NCBI GenBank assembly: GCA_041390865.1
Contig: JAWKPC010000001.1
Span: 310,001-374,000, forward strand
Reading direction: 5' to 3'
Source of the DNA: JAUIIK01 sp041390865
Lineage (GTDB): Bacteria > Chloroflexota > Chloroflexia > Thermomicrobiales > CFX8
Length of the DNA: 64,000 nucleotides
Shown: positions 42,559 through 50,803 of the stretch, piece by piece
Numbering within the stretch: position 1 is the stretch's first letter
Layout: each line of letters starts with the position of its first letter
The notes under the pieces: model-generated
What the model was told of the DNA's origin: nothing
What the model saw: the letters and a program-made list of their open reading frames with translations, nothing else
Databases searched by the model: none
Position numbers and translations under genes: made by a program

Positions 42559-43358
42559 CACTACGCCGAAGGATCATCCCCTGTCTGGACGTCGACGGCG
42601 GCCGGGTCGTCAAAGGCGTCCAGTTCACGAACCTGCGCGATGCGGGAGACCCCGTCGAGCTGGCGGCCGCCTACGATGCGGCCGGGGCTGATGAGATCAC
42701 GTTCCTTGACATTACCGCTACCAGCGAGGGACGGGAAACAATGGTCGATGTCGTACGCCGTACAGCCCGGGAGGTGTTTATCCCGCTGACGGTTGGAGGC
42801 GGCATCAGGAACACTGACGACATGTACGGTTTGCTGCGCGCTGGCGCCGACAAGGTCGCCATCAACTCCGCAGCCGTCCGGCGGCCCGAACTCCTGTCCG
42901 AGGGCAGTCATCGCTTCGGCTCCCAGTGCATCGTGTTGTCGATCGATGCCCGCCGCAGTGGCGATAGCTGGGAGGTGACGACGCACGGGGGTCGGAAGGG
43001 CACCGGGATGGACGTCATCGAGTGGGCTCAGAGAGGCGTCGAGCTCGGCGCAGGGGAGATCCTGCTCAACAGCATCGATGCGGACGGCACCCGCGAAGGC
43101 TACGACATCCCACTGGTCCGAAAGATCTCGGATACCGTCCCGGTTCCGGTGATCGCGTCCGGCGGCGTCGGTCAGCTGGAGCACTTCGTCCAGGGATTTG
43201 TCGAGGGCGGAGCCCATGCCGTGTTGGCGGCTTCAATCTTTCATTTCGGCCAGCACACGATCTCCGAGGCGAAGGAGTATCTCGAGCGCGCGGGCGTTCC
43301 GATTCGGCACGCGCCCGTTGTCGAGATTTCCGCCTCCGACGAAAGTCCCAACCAGTAA
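42555..43358 (+). CDS. hisF: Imidazole glycerol phosphate synthase, cyclase subunit
   Basis: 267 residues. TIM barrel with IIPCLDVDGGRVVKGVQFTNLRDAGDPVELAAAYDAAGADEITFLDITA (catalytic Asp), the phosphate site LTVGGGIRNTDDMYGLLRAGADKVAINSAA, LNSIDADGTREGYD (second Asp) and VIASGGVGQLEHFVQGF. It forms IGP and AICAR from PRFAR using ammonia from HisH. Last gene of the his run; about 200 nt follow before the next promoter. Confidence 0.97.
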   Translation: MTLRRRIIPCLDVDGGRVVKGVQFTNLRDAGDPVELAAAYDAAGADEITFLDITATSEGRETMVDVVRRTAREVFIPLTVGGGIRNTDDMYGLLRAGADKVAINSAAVRRPELLSEGSHRFGSQCIVLSIDARRSGDSWEVTTHGGRKGTGMDVIEWAQRGVELGAGEILLNSIDADGTREGYDIPLVRKISDTVPVPVIASGGVGQLEHFVQGFVEGGAHAVLAASIFHFGQHTISEAKEYLERAGVPIRHAPVVEISASDESPNQ

Positions 43359-43576
43359 CCACCCATCCGGGCGGTATTTCCCGAGGCTGAATTCGATATC
43401 CACCACTCGCTGGACGCGCCATGATCCGGGCGGTGCCCGATACTGTTTTTCGCGTCCAGACGCCGTACTCAGGTGCGGTGCTTACGCTCGTGCTATGGTG
43501 GTTCCGGCCCGGTTTCGCGGGAGGGAAGAGACCGGCGAAACGAGGTTGGAGTTGTCATAAGAAACCGCTTGTCAGT

Positions 43577-43605
43577 TTGACACTCTTTTCGGGCTATGCT
43601 AAGGT
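43577..43605 (+). promoter_or_regulatory. Promoter of the wall-hydrolase gene (TTGACA / extended -10)
   Basis: Consensus TTGACA (43577-43582), a 17-nt spacer and TAAGGT (43600-43605) preceded by TGC, forming an extended -10 (TGnTAnnnT). Transcription would begin near 43612, about 360 nt before the coding start. Confidence 0.55.
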
Positions 43606-43611
43606 CCGCGT

Positions 43612-43918
43612 GTTCTGAGACAACGTCGTCTTGGTCCAGACGAAGAGTCGGTGCGGTTCAGATCGACGGTAACCGCATTGACGACACGGTCGATTGGTTC
43701 CAAACGTCGGCACAGGCGTGCCGATACGGCAAAAACACAGAGGTGGGGCCGCACTGTTGCGGGTTCTGTGTGCCGGACGTAATGTTGAGGGCAACCTGGG
43801 AAGAGCAAAGTGAACAGGGTGGCGTGCTGCAATGCACCGTGGGGGTGATAAGCACGCAGCCTCGATTCATTTCAAGCAAGTCGGCTGATCACATCCTTGC
43901 CAGTCCGCGAAGGCGGAC
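43612..43918 (+). ncRNA. Structured 5' leader, candidate cis-regulatory RNA
   Basis: A run of perfect hairpins: TCGTCT/AGACGA (43626-43643), TGCGGTT/AACCGCA (43652-43677), TCGGCAC/GTGCCGA (43707-43724) and a two-tier stem GGC..CACAGA/TCTGTG..GCC enclosing CCGCA/TGCGG (43728-43774). Then come GTTG/CAAC (43784-43795), GCGTGCT/AGCACGC (43822-43857) and GTCCGC-GAAG-GCGGAC (43903-43918). No part encodes a protein-like sequence. It does not match the ydaO c-di-AMP, GEMM c-di-GMP or cobalamin consensus as remembered. No U-tract terminator is seen, so control, if any, might act on translation or RNA stability. Confidence 0.55.
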
Positions 43919-43972
43919 CGCACCCGTATAGCCACTGCACTCCTCCCAAGGTTTGAGGCGAAGGGGAAACAC

Positions 43973-45511
43973 TTGAGTCGCATGCGACGCAGTCGTGCGT
44001 TGGTTGCGCTCCTCGTGGCAATCATCACGAGTACCGCCATTGGCCTTCCAGCCGTTGCAGATCTAAATCTGATTCTCGGTTCGTCAGCTCAGGTGGCGTA
44101 TACCAATGGCGAGGGCGTTAACGTACGAGATGTTCCGGGCTTTAACAGCAATGTAGTCTCATCACTGGGCGAAGGCGTAGAGGTCATCGTCCATGACGGT
44201 CCCGTCGCAGGAAACGACGGCTCCTACTGGTACTACGTTTCATCGGGTGGCGTCGAAGGATGGGTTATCGCAGATTTCCTGAGCCTTCCCGGCACCGCAG
44301 CAGCTTCCGAATCAATCTGGGGTGAGATCGCCTGGACCGACGGCGACGGCGTGAATGTTCGCGCTCAGGCCACACTGGACAGTGCCGTGATCACCACACT
44401 CCACGAAGGGACCGCGGTTACGATCGTTGCCGGTCCCGAGTGGGATGCGAGTGGAAACGCCTGGACGCTGGTGTCCTATGAGGGACTCCAGGGTTGGGTG
44501 CTCGATGACTATGTCGCCTGGTACGGCCTTGCCGGCGGGGACGATGCTGATCGGGTGCTCGATGGCGGCTGGACCGCTTACGTGGCCTTTACCGACGGCG
44601 CGGGCCTCCGCCTGCGCGGGGCGGCCACCTACGACGCCGAGACGCTGATCGTGATGCCGGAAGGCTCCGCGGTTACCGTCTTCGGGACGCAGATCTACGG
44701 AGCAGACGGGTCCGAGTGGTGGAACGTGCAGTACGAGGGCATCCTCGGTTACGCGATGGGCTACTACTTCAGCACCGATGTGCCATCCGGCGAGGCGGCG
44801 ACAGAGCCCGTTGCCGAGACTGATCCGGGGCTCGATGTCTGGGCGGGCGCCAATGCCGCAGTCAGCAACACGAATGGTGAAGGCGTCAATCTTCGCTACG
44901 AGTGGGGCTACAACTCCGGCATCGCGACCTGGCTGGCCGAAGGCACCATCGTCTGGGTTATCGAAGGGCCGGTCTGGGGCAATGATGGCAGCCCATGGTT
45001 CCAGGTCGACGCGGCCGGAACGGTCGGCTGGATTCACGGCGGCTTCCTGACCTATACGGATCAGGCTCCCGCTTCCGAAGCGGATGTCGCGATCGCCAAA
45101 CCGGAACCGATTACACCCGCGTTCTCAAGCGATCCGGTTGGCGATTCGATCGTCGCCGAGGGCTTGCGATACGTCGGCATTCCATACGTCTGGGGTGGGA
45201 CGACGCCTGCCGGGTTCGATTGCTCGGGGTTCGTCCACTATGTCCTGACGCAGGTCTTTGGTTACACATTCACCCGAAGTCTTGAAGTGCAGGCGGTGTC
45301 CGGCGAGTACGTCGACGCGGCGAACCTCATGCCTGGTGATCTGGTCTTCTTCCAGAACACTTACACCTGGGGCCTCTCGCACACGGGCATCTATATCGGA
45401 GATGGGCAGTTCGTCCATGCCGGTAGCGAGCGGACCGGTGTGACTATCAGCTCCATGTCCGACGATTACTGGAGTTCTCGATACTACACATCCCGTCGGG
45501 TCCGAAGCTAG
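43973..45511 (+). CDS. Secreted SH3-domain NlpC/P60 cell-wall hydrolase
   Basis: 512 residues. Start TTG 43973 with AAGGGG 6 nt upstream (ATG 43982 is the alternative). A Sec signal peptide (RRSRALVALLVAIITSTAIGLPAVA) is followed by four bacterial SH3 repeats starting near residues 40, 118, 200 and 297, each with the (N/D)GxGVN(V/L)R core and a GW(V/I) end. The C-terminal NlpC/P60 peptidase begins near 390 and has the catalytic Cys in GFDCSGFV, His in LSHTGIYIG and the third polar site in VHAGSE. It should cut peptidoglycan stem peptides outside the cell. Preceded by a long structured leader and closed by a strong hairpin. Confidence 0.95.
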   Translation: MSRMRRSRALVALLVAIITSTAIGLPAVADLNLILGSSAQVAYTNGEGVNVRDVPGFNSNVVSSLGEGVEVIVHDGPVAGNDGSYWYYVSSGGVEGWVIADFLSLPGTAAASESIWGEIAWTDGDGVNVRAQATLDSAVITTLHEGTAVTIVAGPEWDASGNAWTLVSYEGLQGWVLDDYVAWYGLAGGDDADRVLDGGWTAYVAFTDGAGLRLRGAATYDAETLIVMPEGSAVTVFGTQIYGADGSEWWNVQYEGILGYAMGYYFSTDVPSGEAATEPVAETDPGLDVWAGANAAVSNTNGEGVNLRYEWGYNSGIATWLAEGTIVWVIEGPVWGNDGSPWFQVDAAGTVGWIHGGFLTYTDQAPASEADVAIAKPEPITPAFSSDPVGDSIVAEGLRYVGIPYVWGGTTPAGFDCSGFVHYVLTQVFGYTFTRSLEVQAVSGEYVDAANLMPGDLVFFQNTYTWGLSHTGIYIGDGQFVHAGSERTGVTISSMSDDYWSSRYYTSRRVRS

Positions 45512-45541
45512 TACACAACGTTTCGGGGGATACCGGGGATG

Positions 45542-45571
45542 GACGAGCGGCTCAACGACGAGCCGCTCGTC
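45542..45571 (+). terminator. Terminator hairpin of the NlpC/P60 gene
   Basis: A perfect 12-bp stem GACGAGCGGCTC/GAGCCGCTCGTC with a 6-nt loop, followed by ACATTT. Strong stem, weak U-tract. Confidence 0.7.
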
Positions 45572-45584
45572 ACATTTAAGGCAG

Positions 45585-46409
45585 GTGAATCAGTTGAGTA
45601 ACACCGCGTCAGCCAGTTCCAGCCGGATCGATGTCGATGGTGGTCAGCTCCATGTTGAGCAGGCGGGCGCGGGCCCCGACCTGCTGATGGTTCATTCCGG
45701 CATCACTGACAGCGGAATGTGGGACGGGCAATTCAACGACTTTGCCACCTCGTTTCACGTTACCAGATACGACATGCGAGGCTACGGCAGTTCGTCGGCG
45801 ATCGATGCCGCGTACTCCCACGTCGATGATCTCAAGCATCTGATCGAAGTGCTCCAACTCGACCAACCTCGGGTGATGGCGGCCTCGATGGGCGCGAGGG
45901 TTGTCCTGGATCTGGCGCTTCGGGAAAATAGGGCGTTCAATCGCCTGTTGCTGGTCGGCCCGGCGGTGAGTGGCTACGGGTTCGACGATCCCGCGCTGCG
46001 TGCTTGCTGGGACGAGATGGGCGCGGCCTGGGATGCAGGCGATATGGACAAAGCGGTCGACATAGAGACCCGGTTCTGGATCAATGGTCCGACCAGAACC
46101 GCTGAGGAGGCGTCTGAGGGAGTGCTGGAGCACGTTCGCCGTATGCAGCGGCGGATCGTCGAATTGCAGCCCGACGACGATCCCGAAGTGAATGAGCCGG
46201 AGCCTGCTGCGGAGCGGCTGGATCAGTTGATGATGCCGATTCTCGTCGTTGTGGGTCAGCATGACGTCAGCGACATCCACCGTAATGCACGAGCGCTCCA
46301 CCAACAGGCGGCGGATGCCAGAGTCGTCTACCTGCCCGGGACCGGTCATCTGCCGAACCTGGAGCTGGTGGAAGAGTTCAATCGGATAGCGCTGGACTTT
46401 CTGAAATAG
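45585..46409 (+). CDS. Alpha/beta hydrolase
   Basis: 274 residues, GTG 45585 or TTG 45594 as start. Fold markers: DLLMVHSGITDSGMWDGQF (oxyanion), RYDMRGYGSS, nucleophile elbow VMAASMGARVVLDLA, acid in VVVGQHDVSDI and His in YLPGTGHLPNLE. It resembles 3-oxoadipate enol-lactonase/epoxide-hydrolase type enzymes; the substrate is not predictable. Just 13 nt past the preceding terminator hairpin. Confidence 0.88.
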   Translation: MNQLSNTASASSSRIDVDGGQLHVEQAGAGPDLLMVHSGITDSGMWDGQFNDFATSFHVTRYDMRGYGSSSAIDAAYSHVDDLKHLIEVLQLDQPRVMAASMGARVVLDLALRENRAFNRLLLVGPAVSGYGFDDPALRACWDEMGAAWDAGDMDKAVDIETRFWINGPTRTAEEASEGVLEHVRRMQRRIVELQPDDDPEVNEPEPAAERLDQLMMPILVVVGQHDVSDIHRNARALHQQAADARVVYLPGTGHLPNLELVEEFNRIALDFLK

Positions 46410-46432
46410 CACAGACGGTGCCGTTCCGTCGC

Positions 46433-46850
46433 TTACCGTCTGACGGCGAGTATCGCGGCTTCGTCTGGCGCGACGCGAAACTCGGTGCACATGAGGTTGG
46501 GATGATCCAGCCAGGCATCTCGTGTCGGGCCCGGTTTTCCCTTTCACTCCTCGGGCCGGAGCTCGATCGGTGCCAGATCGTCCGAAACGGCAATTCTCCG
46601 GGACGGAGAGCGTCGACGATCGGCTCGATATTGCTGGATTTCGCTTCCGACATATGGACGAATATCAGACTGTAACGGCCGTCAGCCGGTGCAGACCGCC
46701 ACATTTCGTTACGGGCCGTCACCGCTAGCTCGTCCCGTCGCGAACTGTCGTGACCAGCGAGGCCAGCAACCGGCCGCCCTCGGGAGAGCAGTTGCTCGTG
46801 AAGCCGTGGTGCTGTCAACGCCCGGCAGTAGTCCGGCGAGAGCCCGTTCG
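46433..46850 (-). pseudogene. Decayed gene upstream-facing between the hydrolase and recA
   Basis: Two minus-strand segments read like protein but lie in different frames. The first is LSPDYCRALTAPRLHEQLLSRG..., RRDELAVTARNEMWRSAPADGRYSLIFVHM (about 46845-46650). The second is AVSDDLAPIELRPEE, a TGA, then TRDAWLDHPNLMCTEFRVAPDEAAILAVRR to TAA at 46433. A frameshift plus a nonsense codon would be needed to join them. The family is not recognised, so this is a tentative call of a broken gene; the fallback is non-coding DNA. Confidence 0.35.
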
Positions 46851-46858
46851 ATTATGAC

Positions 46859-46893
46859 GAAAACGGAGGCCGGCGAAATGCCGCGCCTCCGTT
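46859..46893 (-). terminator. recA terminator
   Basis: On the minus strand AACGGAGGC ... GCCTCCGTT forms a 9-bp stem with an inner GCGGC/CGCCG helix, followed by TTTT, 31 nt after the recA stop. Confidence 0.85.
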
Positions 46894-46923
46894 GAAGGAT
46901 CTCGTGGATCGGGTGAGTGAAGC

Positions 46924-47991
46924 CTAAGAGGCGTCATCCTCGAGGACGCCCTCTTCGATTAGCTCATCGACCTCGATGTCCTCATCGCTGAGCAGCCCGG
47001 CCAGCTCCGGCGACATGCGGCGGATCTGGGTTTCGATCTCGGTCATGAGATCCGGGTTGTTCTCCAGGAATTCCTTGGCATTCTCTCGTCCCTGGCCGAG
47101 CCGCTCGTCGCCCATCGAGAACCAGGCACCGCTCTTCTGGACGATTCCCATATCGACGCCGATATCGAGCAGGCTTCCCGAGCGGGAAATGCCCTTGTTG
47201 TACATGATGTCAAACTCGGCCTGACGGAAGGGCGGGGCGACCTTGTTCTTGACGACCTTGACCCGCACCCGGTTGCCGACGACGTCGGTGCTCTGCTTGA
47301 GCTGTTCGATGCGGCGGATGTCGAGCCGGACCGAGGAATAGAACTTGAGCGCCTGGCCGCCACTGGTCGTTTCGGGGCTGCCGAACATGACGCCGATCTT
47401 CATCCGGAGCTGATTGATGAATATCACCGAGGTCTTCGAGCGGGAGATCGCGCCGGCCAGCTTCCGGAGCGCCTGGCTCATGAGCCGGGCCTGGAGGCCG
47501 ACGTGCGCGTCGCCCATGTCGCCTTCGATCTCGGCCCGTGGCACGAGCGCCGCGACCGAGTCGACGACGACGACGTCGATGGCGCCGGAGCGCACCAGCG
47601 TCTCGACGATCTCCAGCGCCTGCTCGCCGGTGTCGGGCTGGGAGATCAGGAGGGCATCCAGGTTGATGCCGCACTTCTCGGCGTAGAGCGGGTCAAATGC
47701 GTGCTCCGCGTCGACCAGCGCCGCCGTGCCACCGAGCTTCTGCGCCTCGGCGATGACGTGCTGGGCGAGGGTCGTCTTACCGCTCGACTCCGGACCGTAG
47801 ATCTCGGTGATCCGGCCGCGCGGGATGCCGCCAATGCCGAGCGCGAGGTCGAGGGCGACGCTCCCGGTCGGGATCGCCTCGATCTTGAGTCCACCCTGCT
47901 CGCCCATCTTCATGATCGCGCCCTTGCCGAACTGCCGTTCGATCTGGGCGATGGCGAGATCTATTGCCTTACTGCGTTCTTCTGTAGCCAT
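46924..47991 (-). CDS. recA: Recombinase RecA
   Basis: 355 residues. Walker A GPESSGKTT, Walker B VVVVDSVAAL, loop L1 near EGDMGDAHVGLQARLMSQALRKL, INQLRMKIGVMFGSPETTSGG (L2) and an acidic C-terminus (SDEDIEVDELIEEGVLEDDAS). It forms the strand-exchange filament and activates LexA self-cleavage. Upstream lies a perfect LexA box inside a strong promoter, and downstream a clear terminator, so it is a single-gene SOS unit. Confidence 0.99.
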   Translation of the reverse strand: MATEERSKAIDLAIAQIERQFGKGAIMKMGEQGGLKIEAIPTGSVALDLALGIGGIPRGRITEIYGPESSGKTTLAQHVIAEAQKLGGTAALVDAEHAFDPLYAEKCGINLDALLISQPDTGEQALEIVETLVRSGAIDVVVVDSVAALVPRAEIEGDMGDAHVGLQARLMSQALRKLAGAISRSKTSVIFINQLRMKIGVMFGSPETTSGGQALKFYSSVRLDIRRIEQLKQSTDVVGNRVRVKVVKNKVAPPFRQAEFDIMYNKGISRSGSLLDIGVDMGIVQKSGAWFSMGDERLGQGRENAKEFLENNPDLMTEIETQIRRMSPELAGLLSDEDIEVDELIEEGVLEDDAS

Positions 47992-48035
47992 GGTGGATAT
48001 TCAGCCTTCCCGCGCTCTGGCGCTCTCGTTGAGAA

Positions 48036-48051
48036 TAGAACGGATGTTCTA
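48036..48051 (-). promoter_or_regulatory. LexA (SOS) box of recA
   Basis: TAGAAC-GGAT-GTTCTA, a perfect palindrome containing GAACN4GTTC, the Bacillus/Actinobacteria-type LexA site. It sits just downstream of the recA -10, over the expected transcription start. Confidence 0.9.
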
Positions 48052-48061
48052 TATATGCTAG

Positions 48062-48090
48062 ATTATAGCTTGTGACGCGCACGCGATCAA
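48062..48090 (-). promoter_or_regulatory. recA promoter
   Basis: TTGATC (48090-48085), 17-nt spacer, TATAAT (48067-48062) on the minus strand. Transcription would start near 48055, at the edge of the LexA box. Confidence 0.75.
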
Positions 48091-48135
48091 TGATAATCCA
48101 TCCCGGATACGACCCGGGTAGAAATCCGGGCAAAG

Positions 48136-48993
48136 ATGGCAACAGCATTCATGGGCGGCGAGATCAGCCGCGCCGTCGTTGATTTTGCGGGACGTCTCGC
48201 GCGTGTCGGAAACGAGACGCTGACCGCGCGCTGGCCGGAACCTGGCCGGGAAGGGCACCGCTGGCACGGCTATCTCGAGACCGCGCGTGATGTCGCTCTC
48301 CATCTCAATCTGATGCTCAACCGGCTCACCTGCGAGCTGTTGGCGGGACGCTCTCTGGATAGACCCGCGTTGATCTGCGCCGTCCACCATCGGGCTTATC
48401 GAGACCTCACCGGTGCGCTTGTGGCCGTCGATGACGAGGAATTCGATCGACCGCCGGATGAGCGCGAGTGGCCGATCCGGACTGTCATCTCGCATATCAC
48501 CGACGCGGAGCTCGGCTTCTCATTGCTGATCGACTGGGCGGTCGAGCGCAGCCGGATGGGAGACGACCGTCCGATCGAGATGGCCCGGAGCCTGATGGAA
48601 CCACACTACGAACGTCTACAAGATGCGGGCGATATGGATGCGATGATGAGCCAGTACGAGTCGCTCCATCGCGGCGTTATCTCGAACCTCCTGGATCTCG
48701 CGCCGGCAGATCTCGACGCGATGAATGTCTGGTGGGAAGGCTACGAGATTCCGGTCTGGTTCCGAATGCACCGGTTCGAGGCGCACCTGCGCGAGCATGT
48801 GATCCAGATCGACAAGGCGCTCGGGATGCTCGGCCGGTCGCCGACCGAAGCGGAGCGACTGGCGCGGTTGCTCCACCAGTCGCTCGCCGATCTGGAAGTC
48901 GCGCTGCTTTTCTGCTCCAGCGGGGGTACGGCAACGGTGGTTGAGCAGGCGGCGGAATTCGATCGCTGCCGCCTGCTCCTTCAATCGATCTAA
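48136..48993 (+). CDS. DinB-like four-helix protein
   Basis: 285 residues, probably from ATG 48136. It appears to hold a DinB/DfsB-type metal-binding helical bundle: a first His (HRWHGYLETARDVALHLNLMLNRL), IRTVISHITDAELGFSLLIDWAVE and FRMHRFEAHLREHVIQIDKALG give three conserved His positions. Such enzymes are thiol-dependent transferases or hydrolases; the substrate here is unknown. It is transcribed away from recA across a 144-nt gap that contains the SOS box, so DNA damage could affect both. Confidence 0.78.
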   Translation: MATAFMGGEISRAVVDFAGRLARVGNETLTARWPEPGREGHRWHGYLETARDVALHLNLMLNRLTCELLAGRSLDRPALICAVHHRAYRDLTGALVAVDDEEFDRPPDEREWPIRTVISHITDAELGFSLLIDWAVERSRMGDDRPIEMARSLMEPHYERLQDAGDMDAMMSQYESLHRGVISNLLDLAPADLDAMNVWWEGYEIPVWFRMHRFEAHLREHVIQIDKALGMLGRSPTEAERLARLLHQSLADLEVALLFCSSGGTATVVEQAAEFDRCRLLLQSI

Positions 48994-49661
48994 TCCTGGA
49001 ACAGCTTTTCGACGATCCCGCGAGCGTGCTCGATCTCGTCCGGATTGATCGTGTGACCCATGCCGGGGTAGATCGACGTCGTGACATCGGCTTCGAGGCG
49101 ATCGAGGATGCTCGATGTCTCGTGAACCCGCTCGACCGGTATATGGGGGTCGATGTCGCTGCATCCGAGAAAGGCCGGCGTGCCGTCGAGCGAACCCTGG
49201 TAGCGTGCTGGGTTTAGCTCATCGCCGATCAGACCGCCACTGAGACCGACGATCCCGCCATAGCGGCGCGGATTCAGCGCGGCGTAGTCGGTCGCGAGAC
49301 AGGCTCCCTGCGAGAATCCGAGTAGGACGACACGATCAGGTTGAATTCCAGCGTCCGAGAGGCCGTCAAGGATCGCCCGGACGACTTCGTGTGCTGACGT
49401 CAGCCCTGGCTCATTCACCGATCGCGCTTCGAGGAACGGAAACGGATACCAGCTGCCCTGCTTCGCCTGCGGCGCCAGGTACGACATGTTCGGATGGGGC
49501 AGGAGATTGGCCAGATCCAGAATGCTCGGAGCGGTTGCGCCCCGGCCGTGGATCATGATGACAGCGGCTTCGGCGTCATCAAGTTCGGCCCCGGTCGTGT
49601 AGACCGGCTGGCCTTGATGCGGACCGGAGATGCCGTCAAGCCAGCCCTCGGCGGCGGTCAT
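48990..49661 (-). CDS. Phospholipase/carboxylesterase family hydrolase, MhqD-like
   Basis: 223 residues. AVIMIHGRGATAPSILDLANLL, nucleophile elbow VVLLGFSQGACLATDYA, Asp in FLGCSDIDPHIPVERV and His in IYPGMGHTI give a full catalytic triad. It overlaps the ring-cleavage dioxygenase-like gene by 4 nt. The dioxygenase-esterase pair next to a MarR gene matches the mhqO/mhqD arrangement of quinone-stress operons, so it may hydrolyse ring-cleavage products. Its last codons converge with the DinB-like gene. Confidence 0.88.
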   Translation of the reverse strand: MTAAEGWLDGISGPHQGQPVYTTGAELDDAEAAVIMIHGRGATAPSILDLANLLPHPNMSYLAPQAKQGSWYPFPFLEARSVNEPGLTSAHEVVRAILDGLSDAGIQPDRVVLLGFSQGACLATDYAALNPRRYGGIVGLSGGLIGDELNPARYQGSLDGTPAFLGCSDIDPHIPVERVHETSSILDRLEADVTTSIYPGMGHTINPDEIEHARGIVEKLFQD

Positions 49662-50665
49662 GAGACCGCCGCTTTGCCGGCGTCCGGAACGATGATCGGG
49701 TCCAGCCCTGCCTCGATCTGCTCCCGGTGCGGTTCCAGAAACGGCGGGAGTGCGAGCGATTCTCCGAGGTGCTCGACATCCTCATCCGTCGCGAATCCAG
49801 GGCCGTCTGTCGCGATCTCGTAGAGCACGTGGCCGGGCTCCCGGAAGTAGATCGAACGGAAGTAGTACCGGTCGATCTGTGGCGTGATGTTGTATCCGTC
49901 AGCGGCGATGCGTTGACGCCACTCGGCGTGTTCTTCGTCGTTCGGCGTCCGGAATGCAACGTGGTGAACGCCACCCGCGCCGGGACGTCCCAGCCGGTAT
50001 CCAGGCCGTTCGACAACGTGCATCTCGGTTCCGGCGCCGCCCGGACCGGATTCGAACACGCGGACACTCGCCCGTTCCCCGTCAGCAGTCTCGATCGAGT
50101 AGCCGTCGGTTTCAAGGAATCCCAACGTGTCGACGAGCGTCACCGCTGTCGGAGTGCTGTCCTCGACCGTTGTCTCGATCGCGTACATTCCCAGGATCTG
50201 ATACTCGGCCGGTATCGTGCTGCCGTCCCAGGGCTTGCCGCCGATTCCTCCATGGTCGTCGTCGTTGATCGCGATGAGAGCCAGGCTCTGCCCCTCGAAG
50301 TCGGTGAACGGCAGGGTATCCCGGCCGCCGCGCGAGATACGGTCACTGTAAGAAACGTTCATCTGGTCGAAGCGTTGCTCCCACCAGTCGAGTGATGCCG
50401 AGCTGGGAACCGCAAGGGCGATGTTCGAGATCGTCCCGGTTCCGGCGACGCTCTTGACCGCCCCCTTGAATGCGAAGAAGGTGACCTCGGTTCCGGCGTG
50501 CCCGACCTCATCGCCATAGAAAAGGTGGTAGGACGAGACGTCGTCCTGGTTGACGGTCTTCTTGACCAGTCTCAGGCCGAGCACGCGGGTGTAGAAATCG
50601 ACGTTGAGCCCGGTATCGCCGGTAATCGCCGACACGTGGTGCAGGCCGCCGAGTTTAATCGCCAC
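49658..50665 (-). CDS. Ring-cleaving extradiol dioxygenase, MhqO/MhqA-like (VOC family)
   Basis: 335 residues from GTG 50665, with GGAGG 6 nt upstream; the open frame to 51157 runs through the marR gene and is not real. Two VOC modules: the first with GGLHHVSAITGD and VDFYTRVLGLRLVKKTVNQD, the second with GGVHHVAFRTPND and FREPGHVLYEIATDGPGF. The two His and the Glu are the expected metal ligands. Relatives cleave hydroquinones or catechols. First gene of a two-gene operon with the esterase, divergent from marR and sharing its control region. Confidence 0.92.
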   Translation of the reverse strand: MAIKLGGLHHVSAITGDTGLNVDFYTRVLGLRLVKKTVNQDDVSSYHLFYGDEVGHAGTEVTFFAFKGAVKSVAGTGTISNIALAVPSSASLDWWEQRFDQMNVSYSDRISRGGRDTLPFTDFEGQSLALIAINDDDHGGIGGKPWDGSTIPAEYQILGMYAIETTVEDSTPTAVTLVDTLGFLETDGYSIETADGERASVRVFESGPGGAGTEMHVVERPGYRLGRPGAGGVHHVAFRTPNDEEHAEWRQRIAADGYNITPQIDRYYFRSIYFREPGHVLYEIATDGPGFATDEDVEHLGESLALPPFLEPHREQIEAGLDPIIVPDAGKAAVS

Positions 50666-50731
50666 TGTTTTCCTCCATTGTCTGACACGGTTGCGTTTCG
50701 TTCCTGGTCGCGCGTAACGACCGTCGAGATC

Positions 50732-50745
50732 GTTGCGTGCGCAAC
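50732..50745. promoter_or_regulatory. MarR-type operator 1
   Basis: GTTGCG-TG-CGCAAC, a perfect palindrome in the 138-nt region between the dioxygenase and marR genes. Confidence 0.7.
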
Positions 50746-50770
50746 TACTTCCAGAGCGTACCACTAATTG

Positions 50771-50784
50771 CTTGCACACGCAAC
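50771..50784. promoter_or_regulatory. MarR-type operator 2
   Basis: GTTGCGTGTGCAAG on the minus strand, identical to operator 1 at 12 of 14 positions, centred about 39 bp away and 20 bp before the marR start. Confidence 0.65.
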
Positions 50785-50803
50785 AACATGGTAGCATTTC
50801 GCT

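Noticed and set aside
43612..43972. Assignment of the leader as a ydaO c-di-AMP riboswitch
   Set aside because: The gene context (wall hydrolase) fits, but the conserved ydaO segments were not found; kept only as an unassigned structured RNA.
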